Below are positions 26,849 to 40,200 of a stretch of 64,000 nucleotides of DNA, one piece after another. The notes below the pieces were generated by a model. It saw only the letters and a program-made list of their open reading frames with translations, was not told the origin of the DNA and did no database searches. Source of the stretch: Dolomedes plantarius (lineage: Eukaryota; Arthropoda; Arachnida; Araneae; Dolomedidae). The DNA lies in contig OU015501.1 in the NCBI GenBank assembly GCA_907164885.2, positions 64,988,693-65,052,692 on the forward strand. Reading direction: 5' to 3'. The position numbers were made by a program, and so were the translations under genes. Numbering within the stretch: position 1 is the stretch's first letter; the number at the start of each line of letters is the position of its first letter.

Positions 26849-29800
26849 GTAAGTTTGTTTCTTATTTTTTTCCCCTCAGACTTCATTTGTTTCATATTAT
26901 GTTTATCATGGGAAAAAATGTTTACATTCAATTTCTTTTCGAAAACTGGCGGTTATTATATATGTATTTCTATTATCTTTATGCAATAGCTATGTTAATT
27001 TAAATAACATGTTATAGAAATTCAGTCGTACAAATGTATACAACTTTCCGTAGTCATTCCTTATATCCTGTAATTTAATGCCCGATCATAAATTGCAATC
27101 ATATTACTCGTGAAGTGCGAAAATGTCTTAAATGACGTCTTATAATTTTCTTCCCATCGCCTCGGTGCATACCAAATTTATCATTTCCGTTTTCTTAATA
27201 TTTGCCATTTCTTTACTTACCTTTTAAATATGTGTAGTGGATTGAATTCCAAATAATGCATCCCAAATAATTCTTTCATTCTGGAGTGATTCTTCACCTT
27301 CGGGGACTTAGTCACCTGTTCCTCTTTGTAGTGCATATAAATTATTTTTTACTGTTCATATTTTCGAAAAAAGGTAAACAGATACCGTAGAACACTTGGG
27401 CAGATCTATGGGTTCATCATTCTTATGACATAAGTTCTCCATGTGTTTAGTTAGCATTGTTAAAACTAAATGAGCATCAATGTTTGCATGAAAAAAATCA
27501 TTCCATCTAAATTTAAGGGGATGTGTCTTATTTTTTATTTAGTATGTATGATAGTTTATTTAGATAATATTTAGGAAAATTTTGTATTATATCTTTATAC
27601 CGTGTATAAAATTATTTCTTAAATTAATGTGATTATTAATATTGATTCTGTTCATCCCTAAGTTAGAAATCAAATTTTATCACTTTAGACTGTTTTGATA
27701 CTACTTTGATTTTAAATTATAATTCATAATTTTATGTAGAGATGCCCCTGTTGTATTTAATGAGATTGTAAAAACCTGTCATTAATATTTTTTAAAAATT
27801 CACACCTTCCCTGATATTTTTCAGCATTTGGGATTGTAACATGTTTAATAATAGAAGTTTTTACTGTAAAGGTTTGAATTGATTGAAATGTTTCAAATCA
27901 TATTTATGAAACTGTTGGTCAGTGTTTTTTTTTTTTTTACGTAAATATTGAAGTTACTCTAAAAAACAATAATTATTTATGTATTTTATAAGATATTTCA
28001 GTATTCTTATTAGAGTCAATAGAGTATTCTGTAAAACTGAAATGTGAATTTTTAATGTTATTGTAAATATACAATCATCTAATACAATATTAAAAAGTGC
28101 TGCAGCTCTTATTTATATGCTTTCTTTCATTTGTATAGATCAGTGATTGTCAGCCTCTTTAGCCCATGGCTCCCCTAAACATAAGAATAATAAAATAAGC
28201 ACTGTGACCTCCCCCCTCCCCGCCGACCAGAACTTAATAACAGTGATAATAAATAACTACACAAGTGATTAGTTCAAATTATTAAGCTGCCTTGATAGTG
28301 AATCCTCTGGGGTTGTGATCCCCAAGTTGAGAAACGCAGGCGTAGGTGAAGAAACTTTATCATTGATAGTATCAAATGAGATGATTTTTCATGTTATCTT
28401 TATCCTGTTTTCAAATTTTTGTTTACAGTTATCATAAAAGTAAGTTTGTAAAATTTACGAAGATGTTAATATTGTGTATGAAAATAACTACTGTTCTGTT
28501 TTTCATTAAAAGCTTTAAGTGTGAAAGTATTGCTTGTGGAAAATATTAATTTCTATTCTTGAAATATAATAATCTTATTTTAAAAAATTAAAAATATGTA
28601 GGTTAGTTTTTTTAGATAGAAAGTTTAGAATTTAATTAAAATAGAAAAAGTTTTTATGTTAAGTTTAAAACATCCTGAATGAATATTTTAGAAATTAAAC
28701 CTGTGAAGACAAGCAATACATATACGTATTGGGTACTCTTGAACCCATTAGAACGAGTCATGTAAAAAAAAATTAAAATTAATACTGAATCAATTTGAAA
28801 ATTTTGATTAAAAATAAATAAATTATCAATGATGTTGCTGTATATTTTAATGGTTAAACAGCTGAATGTTTTCTCTAAGGGTAGGATCTCTTACAGGAAA
28901 ATTTATGTTGTAAGAAAGGGATGAACATATCTTTCCTAAAAACAAATGTTTTGGGAGTCCTGAGGGAAACCTACAGAAACTGCGATAACTGCCTGGACAC
29001 AACTGATGATGGCACACATTTTTGACTGTCCAGCCATCTTTGCTGAACTGTTAAAAATTGGAGTCTTGTTTACGAGACTGAACCTCTAGGATGACAATAT
29101 AGAGCAGATTGCCAGGTCCGTCATCTCCGTCTATGGTACTATTTGAATAGGTTTCATCATAGACACGACATCATCATCAATAGGAACTTGGGTTTGGATA
29201 AAAAATATCCACAAAGACACAAAGTAAAAATATGGATACATTGGAATAGGGTGGGTTTTGGAGCTGTTTGTTATGTTACTTTTTTTTTATGGAGAGTAAA
29301 TATGTCATTTGATATTAGCAAAAATAAAGAGATTTTATAACATAGACTGCAGTATGAGGCTGTCTATTTCTGTGTTTTGAATAAAGCCCTACTGAGGAAA
29401 TGTTTTAGTTAAATAAACTTATACTAAATATTTTATATTTAAATAAGTTTGATAAATGTATGCGTGCGAAGAAAAGGCCAAGATGATTTTGCACGGCTCC
29501 TTACCTCGGCTCGGAAAATCTGTTTCAACGAGCTACATCACAAGGGTTGCTGTAATATTAAGCTAGCCGGTTCAGAAGGTCAACATTCAGTGCACAGATT
29601 TTTTTTTTCCTGCTGTATTTGCTGCTAGACCGCAATTGGATTACCTTTATCTAACACATGATTGGTAACTAAACAAAGTTTTCTCATCTCATTTTTATAG
29701 TTTTTATATTTTATTTAAGCTAAATATATTTATACATAGCATATTTATGCATATATAAAAAGCTTACTATATTAATATATAATATATTTGCATTAAATTG

Positions 29801-31178
29801 AAATAGATACACAAATTTTTGCATACATGCACAAATTTTTTGCATGATTTTTTTAATCTGATTTTCTTTAGTTTATATATTTATTTTTGCTTAATATATT
29901 TATAGATAGCATATTTATACATATATATAGCATAATATATTAATATATATTTATATTAAATTAAAATAGATTGAATTAGATTGGTAAGTTTAAATTTATT
30001 TTTACTTCATTTGTAGTGATTAAGTTTGTCAATTGAATATTATTTTAGAAAATTATTTTTACTTTGTAAAAAATTCTTAATTTTTTTTAACTTTATTAAA
30101 TTAAACTTAATAGTTATGTTGCCCAATAGCAGTGTTGTTTCTAAATATCAGGCTGCATTAGTTAGACTGTACAAGTCGGATTGCAAAATTGGTGGTAAGC
30201 ATGCTTTTTTATTGAAGAACAACAACATTTTTTTAAAAATAAACTTCAATATTATTTTTAAAAATCTTCACCGGATATTTTAAAGTAAGTTTTATTCATT
30301 AATAAATTTCTTTATACTCTTATTGTATTGAAAAAGTTAATAGCTGTGTTATAGGACGAGTAGCACGAAGAGGCGGGGTTTAAGAATCAGTCCTACTCAC
30401 TTGCTGTGCGGAGGGCTGGGGTAAACAACAATGGTGGCAAGGTTAGCACAAAAAAATTGGCTTGGTGAGCAACCGGGGCAATTGGGAAGCTGTTCCAAAG
30501 AAATGTTTTACAAAAAATATCCATAATTATTGTTAAATTTGTTTGTAAAAGCAAGATTTTTGAAGTGTTAATTTTTACATTATTATAAAAGTTAGATTAG
30601 GGAAAAAAATGGGGTGAAGTGGGGTAAGTGAGAATGCAGGCTTAAAACCCTTAAAATAAAAAAAAATAAAAATTCAAGTACTTTGTAGGAAAATTCTTGC
30701 TCTGCTGTTATGTATAGTTTTTATTTACTAAAAAAAAATTGTAAAATGGAAAATTTTTATACCTACCAAATCCTTGTATTTTAACTAAGGTACCCAAGTT
30801 TGAGTACTAGCCCAAAAAAAAAAAATTAATTAACCACAACACATAGTTATTTTGAAAATACCTACTTATTCATTAAGAAACAAGATACAGATAAAATATA
30901 TAAAAACCATTTTTTTGCAATATTACTTCAGTGCTGCAGGGTTTTCACTTGCCCCATAAAAATTTTGTGTTGGGGCAAGTGAGAACCGGCCTCATATACT
31001 GAAAAAAAAAACCTACCTTTGTGTTATAACAACCATATAAATAGTTTTTTCTTCCCAATATATGTTTTCTAGCTGGAGAAACTTCATAACCAACCACCTT
31101 TTGCCATATTTCTTTAATAGCTGATGATTGTTTTTAATTCCTTAACATTCAAAAACAGTAAATTATACAACTTAAACT

Positions 31179-31230
<52 letters not shown>

Positions 31231-34200
31231 TAGGTTTGAAGAAGTAATTTATAATAAACTAACTTGTTTAGACTAACTGTTAGTGAATGTGAGTGGAGTG
31301 GACATAACAAACTATGTGTGAATATATTGAATTTCTAATTCTGTTGTCACTATTTCTGAGTTGCCTTTGGTGCCAGATGATGACTTATTAGTGTTCTTGG
31401 AAGAGCCGAGGCCTGGAAGGCACGATGAATTAATTTTTTCCATGTTTTTTTCGTCCTACAATATTCAGTAGGGTCTAGGCAAAAGAAAAAAAAAGTTTTT
31501 GAACTTTTAGCATAAGTTTGCTACTCTGAAACAAATACTCAGTGGTGGCTCGTATATAGGCACTGCGGAACTGCAGCACCCCCTATTTTCACTCGATATT
31601 ATCAATAACATTCAGTGGGTATAATGAGTCTTCTTTTCATTAATTCTTTCATTATACATTATATAATCCTTACATTATATAATCCTTACATTACATAATC
31701 CGTACATTATATAATACTTAAGCTAAATGTCGGTAGCCATCCCCCTCGTTTTCGAAAAACGGCAAAAAATCCTTGTATGGAACTGTGCTCTTCACAGTTC
31801 CAGTAATGCTGTGTTTGGCTGTTGTGTGCATGCGCACATCTCCGAGGTAATCTCGCTGGCTAAAGAAGCACTGCGTGCCACGCAGTGCCGACGCTGTAGT
31901 CCGAGCGTGTGGAAGTGTTTATTTTTGACTCGGCGTGTTTTATGCTTAAAAACCGTGTACCATAATCTTGAATGTGATAAACTGTAGATGACAATGAGCT
32001 ATTCTATTTAATTCAGTGTTTTTTATCGTTGTTTTCTTGTATAGAAAATTTTAATAATTAACAAATGATCTCCTCGAATCCCCGGGAAATAAATTCTGTG
32101 ACAGTAAATGAAATTCAACAGCTTAAGTTTTCACAGTTGTCTCTCCATGAGAAAGTTACAGTTAAGATAAGACGCCGTTCAACACCTGATATTCGAATAA
32201 CTCAGTCAGGAATAAACAACGGAAAAGTTGGCTCTGCGACTATGAAGTGAAAAATACATTGTTTTGCTTCCCGTGTTTGCTGTTTGGTGGTGGTACAACA
32301 TGGACAAAAGACGGTTTTAGAAATGTAAAAAAAAAAAAAAAATGAAAAATGAAAGAAAAGGTGAAAAACATGAGAAGTCAAAGGAGCATAGTGAATATAT
32401 GGTTTCAATATCACTTTTAGGAAACGTAAACATTAAGGGAGGCATACAGAATTTCATTCAATGAGCAGAACATGAAGGTTAAGAAGAACCGTGAAATTTT
32501 ATCCAAAATAATAGACTGTATTTTATTTTGTGGAAACTTTGAAACTCTGTAGCCGCCATGGCTGATGGTACAACAGATTATCAGAACACACTCAAATGGT
32601 CATTGTTCTACGGTACGTGTTTAATAAAGAAACATTTGAGCATTCTTGGGTATTCTTTATTCCAGGAAATCAAACTACAGATGGCATATCAAAACAAATT
32701 CTAGAACAGTTGGACATATGGACATAATCCTTCAATTCAAGGAAATAGACAAAAGATAATAGCTCAGACATTCGATGGTGCAAATGTCATGAAAGGAGGA
32801 GTTCAAGCAAAAGTAAAAGTAGTTTATAGCAATGTACATTTTATTCACTGTTATGCATATCAACTTAATTTAATAATGAGAAATTTTACGCAATACAAAT
32901 TTTACACGTTTTACACAATAATAAAACAATGGCTAAATTTTTTCGGAAGCAACACCCCCACTCATTTTAGAAACGAGCCGCCACTGCAATTAATACAAAT
33001 ATACTTGTTAATATTCGGACGTTACTGACACTGCTAACTTGAACAACAAATACCTCGGAACAGCTTCCCAATTGACCCGTTTTCTCGCCAAGCCAATTTT
33101 TTCCCGCCAACCTTGGTGCCATTGTTGTTTACCCCAGCCCTCCGCACGGCAAGTGAGTAATACTGGTTCTTAAATCCTGCCCCCTTCCCACTACTTGTCG
33201 GATAGCATGCAACACAGCTTATTTATTAAACTTTTACAATAAAATGAGATTATAAAGAGATTTCTTAATAAATAAAACTTACTTGTAAATATCCGGTGAT
33301 GATTTTTAAAATATTGAAGTTTATAATTAAAAAACGTCGTTCTTCTTAGGGCACTTAAAACTACTCACCAAAAGAGAACATTCCCTTAGAAATCAGTGAT
33401 AAACAAGACTATTTCTAGAAATATCAACTATATATAACCTACTGGGGATACCGTCCGAGCCAAACGCATGCTTACCGCCAATTTTGCAATCCGACTTGGA
33501 TAGTCTAACTAGTGCAGCCTGATATTTAGAAACAATACTGCTAATGGGCAACATAACTATTTAGTTTAATTTGATAAAGCAATAAAAAATTAAGCGTTTT
33601 TTACAAAGTAAAAATAATAATTCTAAAATAATATCTAATTGACAAACTAAATCACTACAATCTATTTGAAAATTTAATGTAAATATATTATATATTAATA
33701 TAGTAAACTATTTATATATGTATAAATAAGCTATGTATAAGTATATTTAGCTTAAATAAAGTATAAAAACTCTAAAAATGAATTTAGAAAATCGTATAGT
33801 CACCAAGCACGTGTTAATCCAATGAAGAATCCGTCGGTCAAGCAGCTAACAGAGCAGAAAAAAATCCGAACTAACTTTTGACCTCCTGAACCGGCTAGCT
33901 TAATATTACAGCAACCCTTGTGACGTAGTTCGTCATCAAAGCAGGTTTTCCGAGCCCAGGAACGAACCGTGCCACAAGGATTGGCGAGAAATCGGGTCAA
34001 TAAGGAATCTTAGCCAATACCTCCACAATGAAAGAATCTAAAAAAAAAAAAATCCTTTTGTTCAACATGAAATAACTATCTTTCCCTTGCCCTACTTATT
34101 TTGCTATAAGCAACTATGATTTATTGGGACCCGCGTTCTCGCCTGCTCTAAGTGCGGGAGCAAGTAAAAACGCAAAACACAAAAACTTCAAATATTTACC

Positions 34201-37200
34201 ATTAAAAAAGTGTGAATAGATTTTAAAAAAAAATAAAACTATAAATATAGAACATAACCAAAAGTATGTATGCAAATTTTTATACAAATACAACAATTTG
34301 TTAAAAATTTATTTAGATTCAAAGTGGAATAATATGATTTTGCGTTTTCACTTACCCCACTTCATCCTACTACAAATTATATTGTCTAATTATTTCACTC
34401 TGAAACAACTCTTATTTTTTGAAAAATTATTTTAAGAGAAATTTTTAAATGAGTTGCTTTATCTTCCAGATTGGAATCTTTTGAGAAATTTCGCATGAAT
34501 TTAGCACCTTTTTTCTATTTTTTTAAAATTAGTTTCAATCAGTCAATATTCCTTTTTCAAATAATTCATATGCTCATAAATAAAGATGCACGATTCTTTT
34601 TAAATGGATATTGCTGATGGCTAACATTAAACACTAGTCACAATAATAACACTGAACACAAAAGAAAAGAATTTGGCATGTTCTCATCAAAACATTCTAA
34701 AATATAAAAGTAGTAGTTGTTCATGGTTCAAGTTCAGTGTCTCTTTTTAGTGGTGGATAAGAGAATTCCCAACATAGACATTACATTCCTGTTTTCTTCA
34801 TTCGTGTATTTTACAACTGTTGGGCCCTGATTTCATTTATACTGCGTCACAAGAGGTTCTCTTGGAATTGGTCATTTTAGTTTTAAGCATTTTTCATCAG
34901 TTGATATTTTATAATTGAAATATACTGAAGAGACTAATATTTGTGAATGTGTCAAAAAGTTCAGAGCACCTAAATAACATCTCTCTAGTAAATGTCAGTT
35001 ACCAAGTAATGTATATTTATACATGGAAGTTCCCTTGAATGATTGGGAATTTTTAGACATCTTTCAACATTTGGGTAAGGGAATAAAACTATTTATGACT
35101 GGCTAGAGATTTAAGTTTCAGTATAAATAGAAGATAAGGAGCTTTGTTTAATTTTGGTTTTATGAAATTTCGTATTGATGGTTTTTGTAATGCAACATGT
35201 AGTGATTCATCTACTCCAATCCTACAGAGTGATCTCCAGAATGTTCAAAAGGAGGGAAAAGTTTGTATGCATTTGTAAGTACATGAATAGGTATTTAAAT
35301 TTGGTTTTGTATAATGCTGGGACACTGACAAATTGCTACAACCTCAATGTATCATTTGTCTTGCTGTTCTGGGAAACAAAACTTTTCGCCCATTGTTTCT
35401 CACCCGACATCTCAATACGAAACCCATTGAATTTTTTTTGCATGAAAGAGCACTTAGAATAGAATAGAAAGTTATCTTCCAAGCGTCTATGACTGACCTT
35501 TCAGTTCTGATTGTGTCTTATTTGACATTGTTTTAGACAGCTGAATGTAAAAAATCGTAACTCTGTGGAGAAAGACGCAATAAGCCTTCTTTCAATGCTA
35601 TTTGTAATGAAGTATTAGACCAGTCTCTGGCAAATAAAATAAGACATATTGTCGAATGATATAGTTGTAAGGCAGATGGTACAGAAATGTAACCCATTGA
35701 AAAAATTAGGAAATTAAAATTGCTTAAAATACAGCTAGAGGAATTTACAGATTATATCCTGAACATCATTTTATTTATGCTGTATAATATATATATTGAC
35801 CATGATGAAAGTGATGTAAAGGAAGACATTTTAAGTGTTTCTGAATTACCTATGCACACTATCATCTATGGAATTTTCTAAGTTTTAAATAGTTTTATTG
35901 AAGACAAAGATCTTGAATGGAAAAATTGTGTTTGAGTTTGTACTGCCTGTCTTACAGGTAGAAATTGTTTAGTCACTTAATTTAAGGATATGGCAGATAA
36001 CTTTTTGCCAGTACCCGGCTACATTCATAGGCAAAACCTAGCCTCTAATAAAAAGTAAGATCAATGAAGTTCTGTCTCAGTTTGTTCAAATTAGTAATTA
36101 TATAAGTGGCAGTGCTTAAAATACAGGACTGTTGAAAACATTATTCTGTGAATTAGGGCTTTCTTTGATCATCAAAATCTAATTTTTCATTTGGAAGATT
36201 GTTGGATATCGTGTGGTAAAGTTATAATGATATTATATGATCTCTGGAACGAGTTTAGCTGTATATAATTGATAAGAAAGTCACCTGTCCCATTATTTCC
36301 AAGATAAGAAATTGGTAGCCATACTAGTATATCTCATAGATTTATTTTCTTTCTTAAACAAGTTGAATTTAAAACTTCAAGGACCAGATATGACAATATT
36401 TAATGATTGGAACAATAGAGAATCATTTACAAAGAAACTAAAACCCAGGCTTACTATGATTGCAGTCATACCCTAGATCATATGAAAGCAGAGAACTTCT
36501 ATTCTTAGAATTAAGGTTTAGATATTGTTATCATTTGAAAAGTATTAACCTAAACATAGTCCAGAGTCAAAATATCTGGATTGAGATCCACGTATTTTGA
36601 TTTTTGTTTTAATCTCAAAGATCTCATTTTGCTAGGGACAAAACTGCTTAGTAGTAGGACTTAAGATTCATTTATGCTGCTGTAATAACTTTCTATCTTT
36701 GATAACATTGACCTTAAATATTTTCCCTCTCTTGGTTCTTACAAAACTTTAGAATTATTTTCTATACTGAAAACATAGCTGAATAATGTTAGAATATACT
36801 GACAATATATTTTAATACTTGTTACCCACGTAGTATAGTGGTTATTGTTCTGAACTGTTATGCAGTGGGCTTGCATTCAAATCCTGAATAAGGATAGATT
36901 GTTTCCGTGTTGTCTCCCTCGTAGATGGCAATGATGGCTCACCTAAATGGTGCTCCCATTATAAGGTAGCCAGCAAAACTATGCGGGTTCTTCATGGACT
37001 AATGTCAAAGATGAAGTATCTAGTATCTGCCATCAGAGACAAATGCCTGTCGCATTGAAAAATAAATAATTAAATTAGGAGAGGAAAAATTTTAACTCTC
37101 TGCTATTAAAAGTTTAGAATGACAATTTCAGTTATTTTAAATTATAATTTTTCTAAATGCAGAGCTTATGCTTGCCTCTTTTTTTTTTCCTTAAAAAATA

Positions 37201-40200
37201 TTTGGTTTGTATTTTTTAGAATTTTACTCCCAGTTTTAGAGCTAAGGAGTCAGTTTTATTCACTTTTTTTTTATTATTTATCAAACATGAGCTCTGGCTA
37301 ATATGCTTCTGTAGTATTTGATATGTAAAGCACTGATTATACTTCACACATACTTTACATGTTTTCTTGAGTAAATATTTACCAAACTATTTATGTATCA
37401 TATTTAGGTAATTGCTTTATTTTATTGGGAAATCTTAGAAATTTTCAATGATCATGAAATTTAATAAAATCTTTTATAAAAAGATATTGATTTTAATTAC
37501 TTTGTTCAGCTTATTGTTATGTAAGCATGCAAAATTTATCCGTCAGTGGAGAAATTCTATAGGTATCTCAGGAGAGTTGATGTTAGAATCAAAGAATATA
37601 TCGCACCCCGGCAAGATAAGTGACACAAGTCAAAAAATGGCAATTTTGAGGCTGTCATTAAAAAATATGTATGAAGTGCCCCATCGTGCATGAAAGGCGA
37701 AACATCTCTATCTCACAGTTTGTCCACCTGAGGACAGTTGTATCAGTTTTATTGTAATGCTAGTTCAAATTGTATAGTATTCTTTAAGTTTATTTTTCTC
37801 AAATGCTCCATTTTTGACTTGTGACTTTTCTTGCCAGGGTGCGATATGTTGTGAGAGACAGGTTAAAATAATTTTTGTAATTCTTGTATACTGTTACTGA
37901 AATTAAAATATTTTTTCTAGTTTTTCTTGGCAATTTTACTTTAAATTCTTTAAAAAAATTACTGTAACTTAGAATTATTGTAATCTTAATCCAAATTCCA
38001 ATGTCTTTTACTTTTTTTATAAAGCCAGTGTTTCGCTAGAATTCTTGATTCAAGTTAGCCATTTTTTCTTAAAAAATGGCTGACCTGAATCGAGAATTCT
38101 ATATTGTTCCAAGCATTAAATATTGCCATATCTGGTCCTTGGAAGTTTTAAATTCAAGTTGATTAAGTAAGAAAATACATCTATGAGATGTACTAGTATG
38201 GCTACCAATTTCTTATCTTGGAAATAATGGGGCATAGCACTTTCTTATCAATTATATACAGCTAAACTCATTCCAGAGATCATATATTGTTATAAATTTA
38301 CCACAGGATATCCAACAATCTTCTGATTTATAGAATGTTATTACTGTAACAAAGTGAGAATTGGGATACAGTCAACTCAATTATCTGTATAATTTAGAAA
38401 GGTTTAGTTTTTACACAGTAAGTTAAACAATACTTAGTAGCAAATACTCATCTGCAATTTCTTTTAGAATTTAATTTTAGAAATTTCTTTTCTAATGATT
38501 TAAATTATATGATTAAAAAATCAATGTCAGTTACCTTTTTTCTCAAAATGTATCATTGAAAGTATTTTATACTATTATATGGCTTATTTTTAATTTTTTC
38601 AAAAACAAAAAATCTGAGAACCCTAGTTACCTTTATTTTACTGTACAGTAAACCTAAAACTGTTGATTTCACTATTCTATATGTTTCTTCAGATATAACT
38701 TTAACTAAACTGCATGAAACTAATTATCTTTGAGGGGATCACTAATAAATGAGCTATTAACAAGAGTGGATCCTATGTCCATGCAGCTGGGTAATCTGGA
38801 GATTCCTATTTTTGAAAATAGATTTGGTTCATGACAAGGAACAAATATCCTTTAGACAGGAGTAGATGTGATGTGTCTTACAGACTGAAAATATCCTCCT
38901 TAACATTACTTAGAATGTGTCTTAAATTGTGATCCTCATAATGTTTGCAGAATATAAATTAACATTTATTCTCTTCCCCTTCTCTTTTTTTACATGCTTT
39001 TCTGTGTATTTCATTTTGAAGACCAAAATTTATTGGTAATGACTAGAAATGATTCTTTTGTTTTTTAAAATCATATTCAAGTGATTTCTTAATTTTTCAC
39101 TTTCAAGTTCATCAATAACAAAGTGTGGCAAAATGACAAACCAATCGATACATAGTGATTATCCTTGAAATAGGGACAGTCCTGGTGAAACCAGAATGTA
39201 TGTGTTGGTTGTATATATATATGAGTATGAGCAAAATTTTTCTAGAAGGAAGTGAAAGTAATACTTAACCTGTAAACATAGTCAAGTTTTATGTTATGAT
39301 TAAAAAAAAAATAAATTTGCTACTGTCAAACTGTGTTTCTTTAACTATTGAAACAATTTAAATCATGCTTTAGGTCAGTTAACTTTTAAAAAAAATCAAT
39401 TCCTACAAATGATATCTCTTTGAAGTGACTTATTTATTTGAAAATATTTTTTACCATTAATGTGTTATCAGAGTGTTATATAATTTTGAATCATTACTAA
39501 TATAAAATACTTTGTATATTTCTTAGTTAAATTAATTTTTATTTTCTTTATCACAAACTTTTATATTGTTATACTTATTTAGTGTAACCATAATAGAACT
39601 CATTTTTTTAGTTACTTTCTTAATTTTGACTCTCAAACCATTGTAGGTCACTTAAGAGTTAACCATACAATAATTCAATAGTACTTTAAATTCAATTTAA
39701 ATAACCAAAGTCTTTGGATCATTATTTGTATAAAACACAAAGTGCGAATATTTTTATTGTGTTTATTATAATTTAATTTTTGTTTTTTAAGTCACCTTCT
39801 TTTTTGTAGATTGGTTTTCTTGATTTACATAGCATATAAAATATAACAGTTAAGGCATTTTAACTCTTAAAATGTGTAAAATTATGAAACATGAGTTTTT
39901 CCCACTGTAACCAAAATTATGAATATCAATTTTAATGAAAGAGTAAAAACCAAAACCCATTTCCCCCATGGAATGTATTATGCTTTATCTCCAGGATAAT
40001 ATTGTTTGCAAGTTGGTGTAAACTTATATGCTTTTCATTATGAAATGCTAAGTGATGGAAAATTCAGACTAGTGATCATGAACTGTTAGTAATGTTCAAA
40101 GGTGTCAAGAACTGTTTAGTAATGTTCAAAGCAATGTCCCCATGATTTTCTAATCTTTTTTTTATGATTGCCATTAGTGTTTTACTTTGATGTCATTCAA

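Larger units (their letters stand above)
30600..34369. mobile_element. candidate pogo-type element interrupted by later insertions
   Basis: A left motif (GTGAAGTGGGGTAAGTGAGAA near 30604–30634) is mirrored near 34339–34369 (TTTTCACTTACCCCACTTCAT). Sub-terminal variants lie at 30946–30986 (TTTTCACTTGCCCCA and TGGGGCAAGTGAGAA) and near 34155. The GGGGTAAG core recalls the repeated ends of the pogo-like element at 56294–57818. If real, the unit now contains a hAT (31540–32986) and the right ~1 kb arm (33057–33998). No transposase frame was found in what is left. Confidence 0.4.

Noticed and set aside
31181..31229. T49 run as the tail of a processed retrocopy
   Set aside because: No host coding sequence or target duplication could be seen to its right.
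33800..34000. 66-codon minus-strand frame
   Set aside because: Falls inside the right ~1 kb repeat arm. The matching region of the left arm does not keep the frame open.
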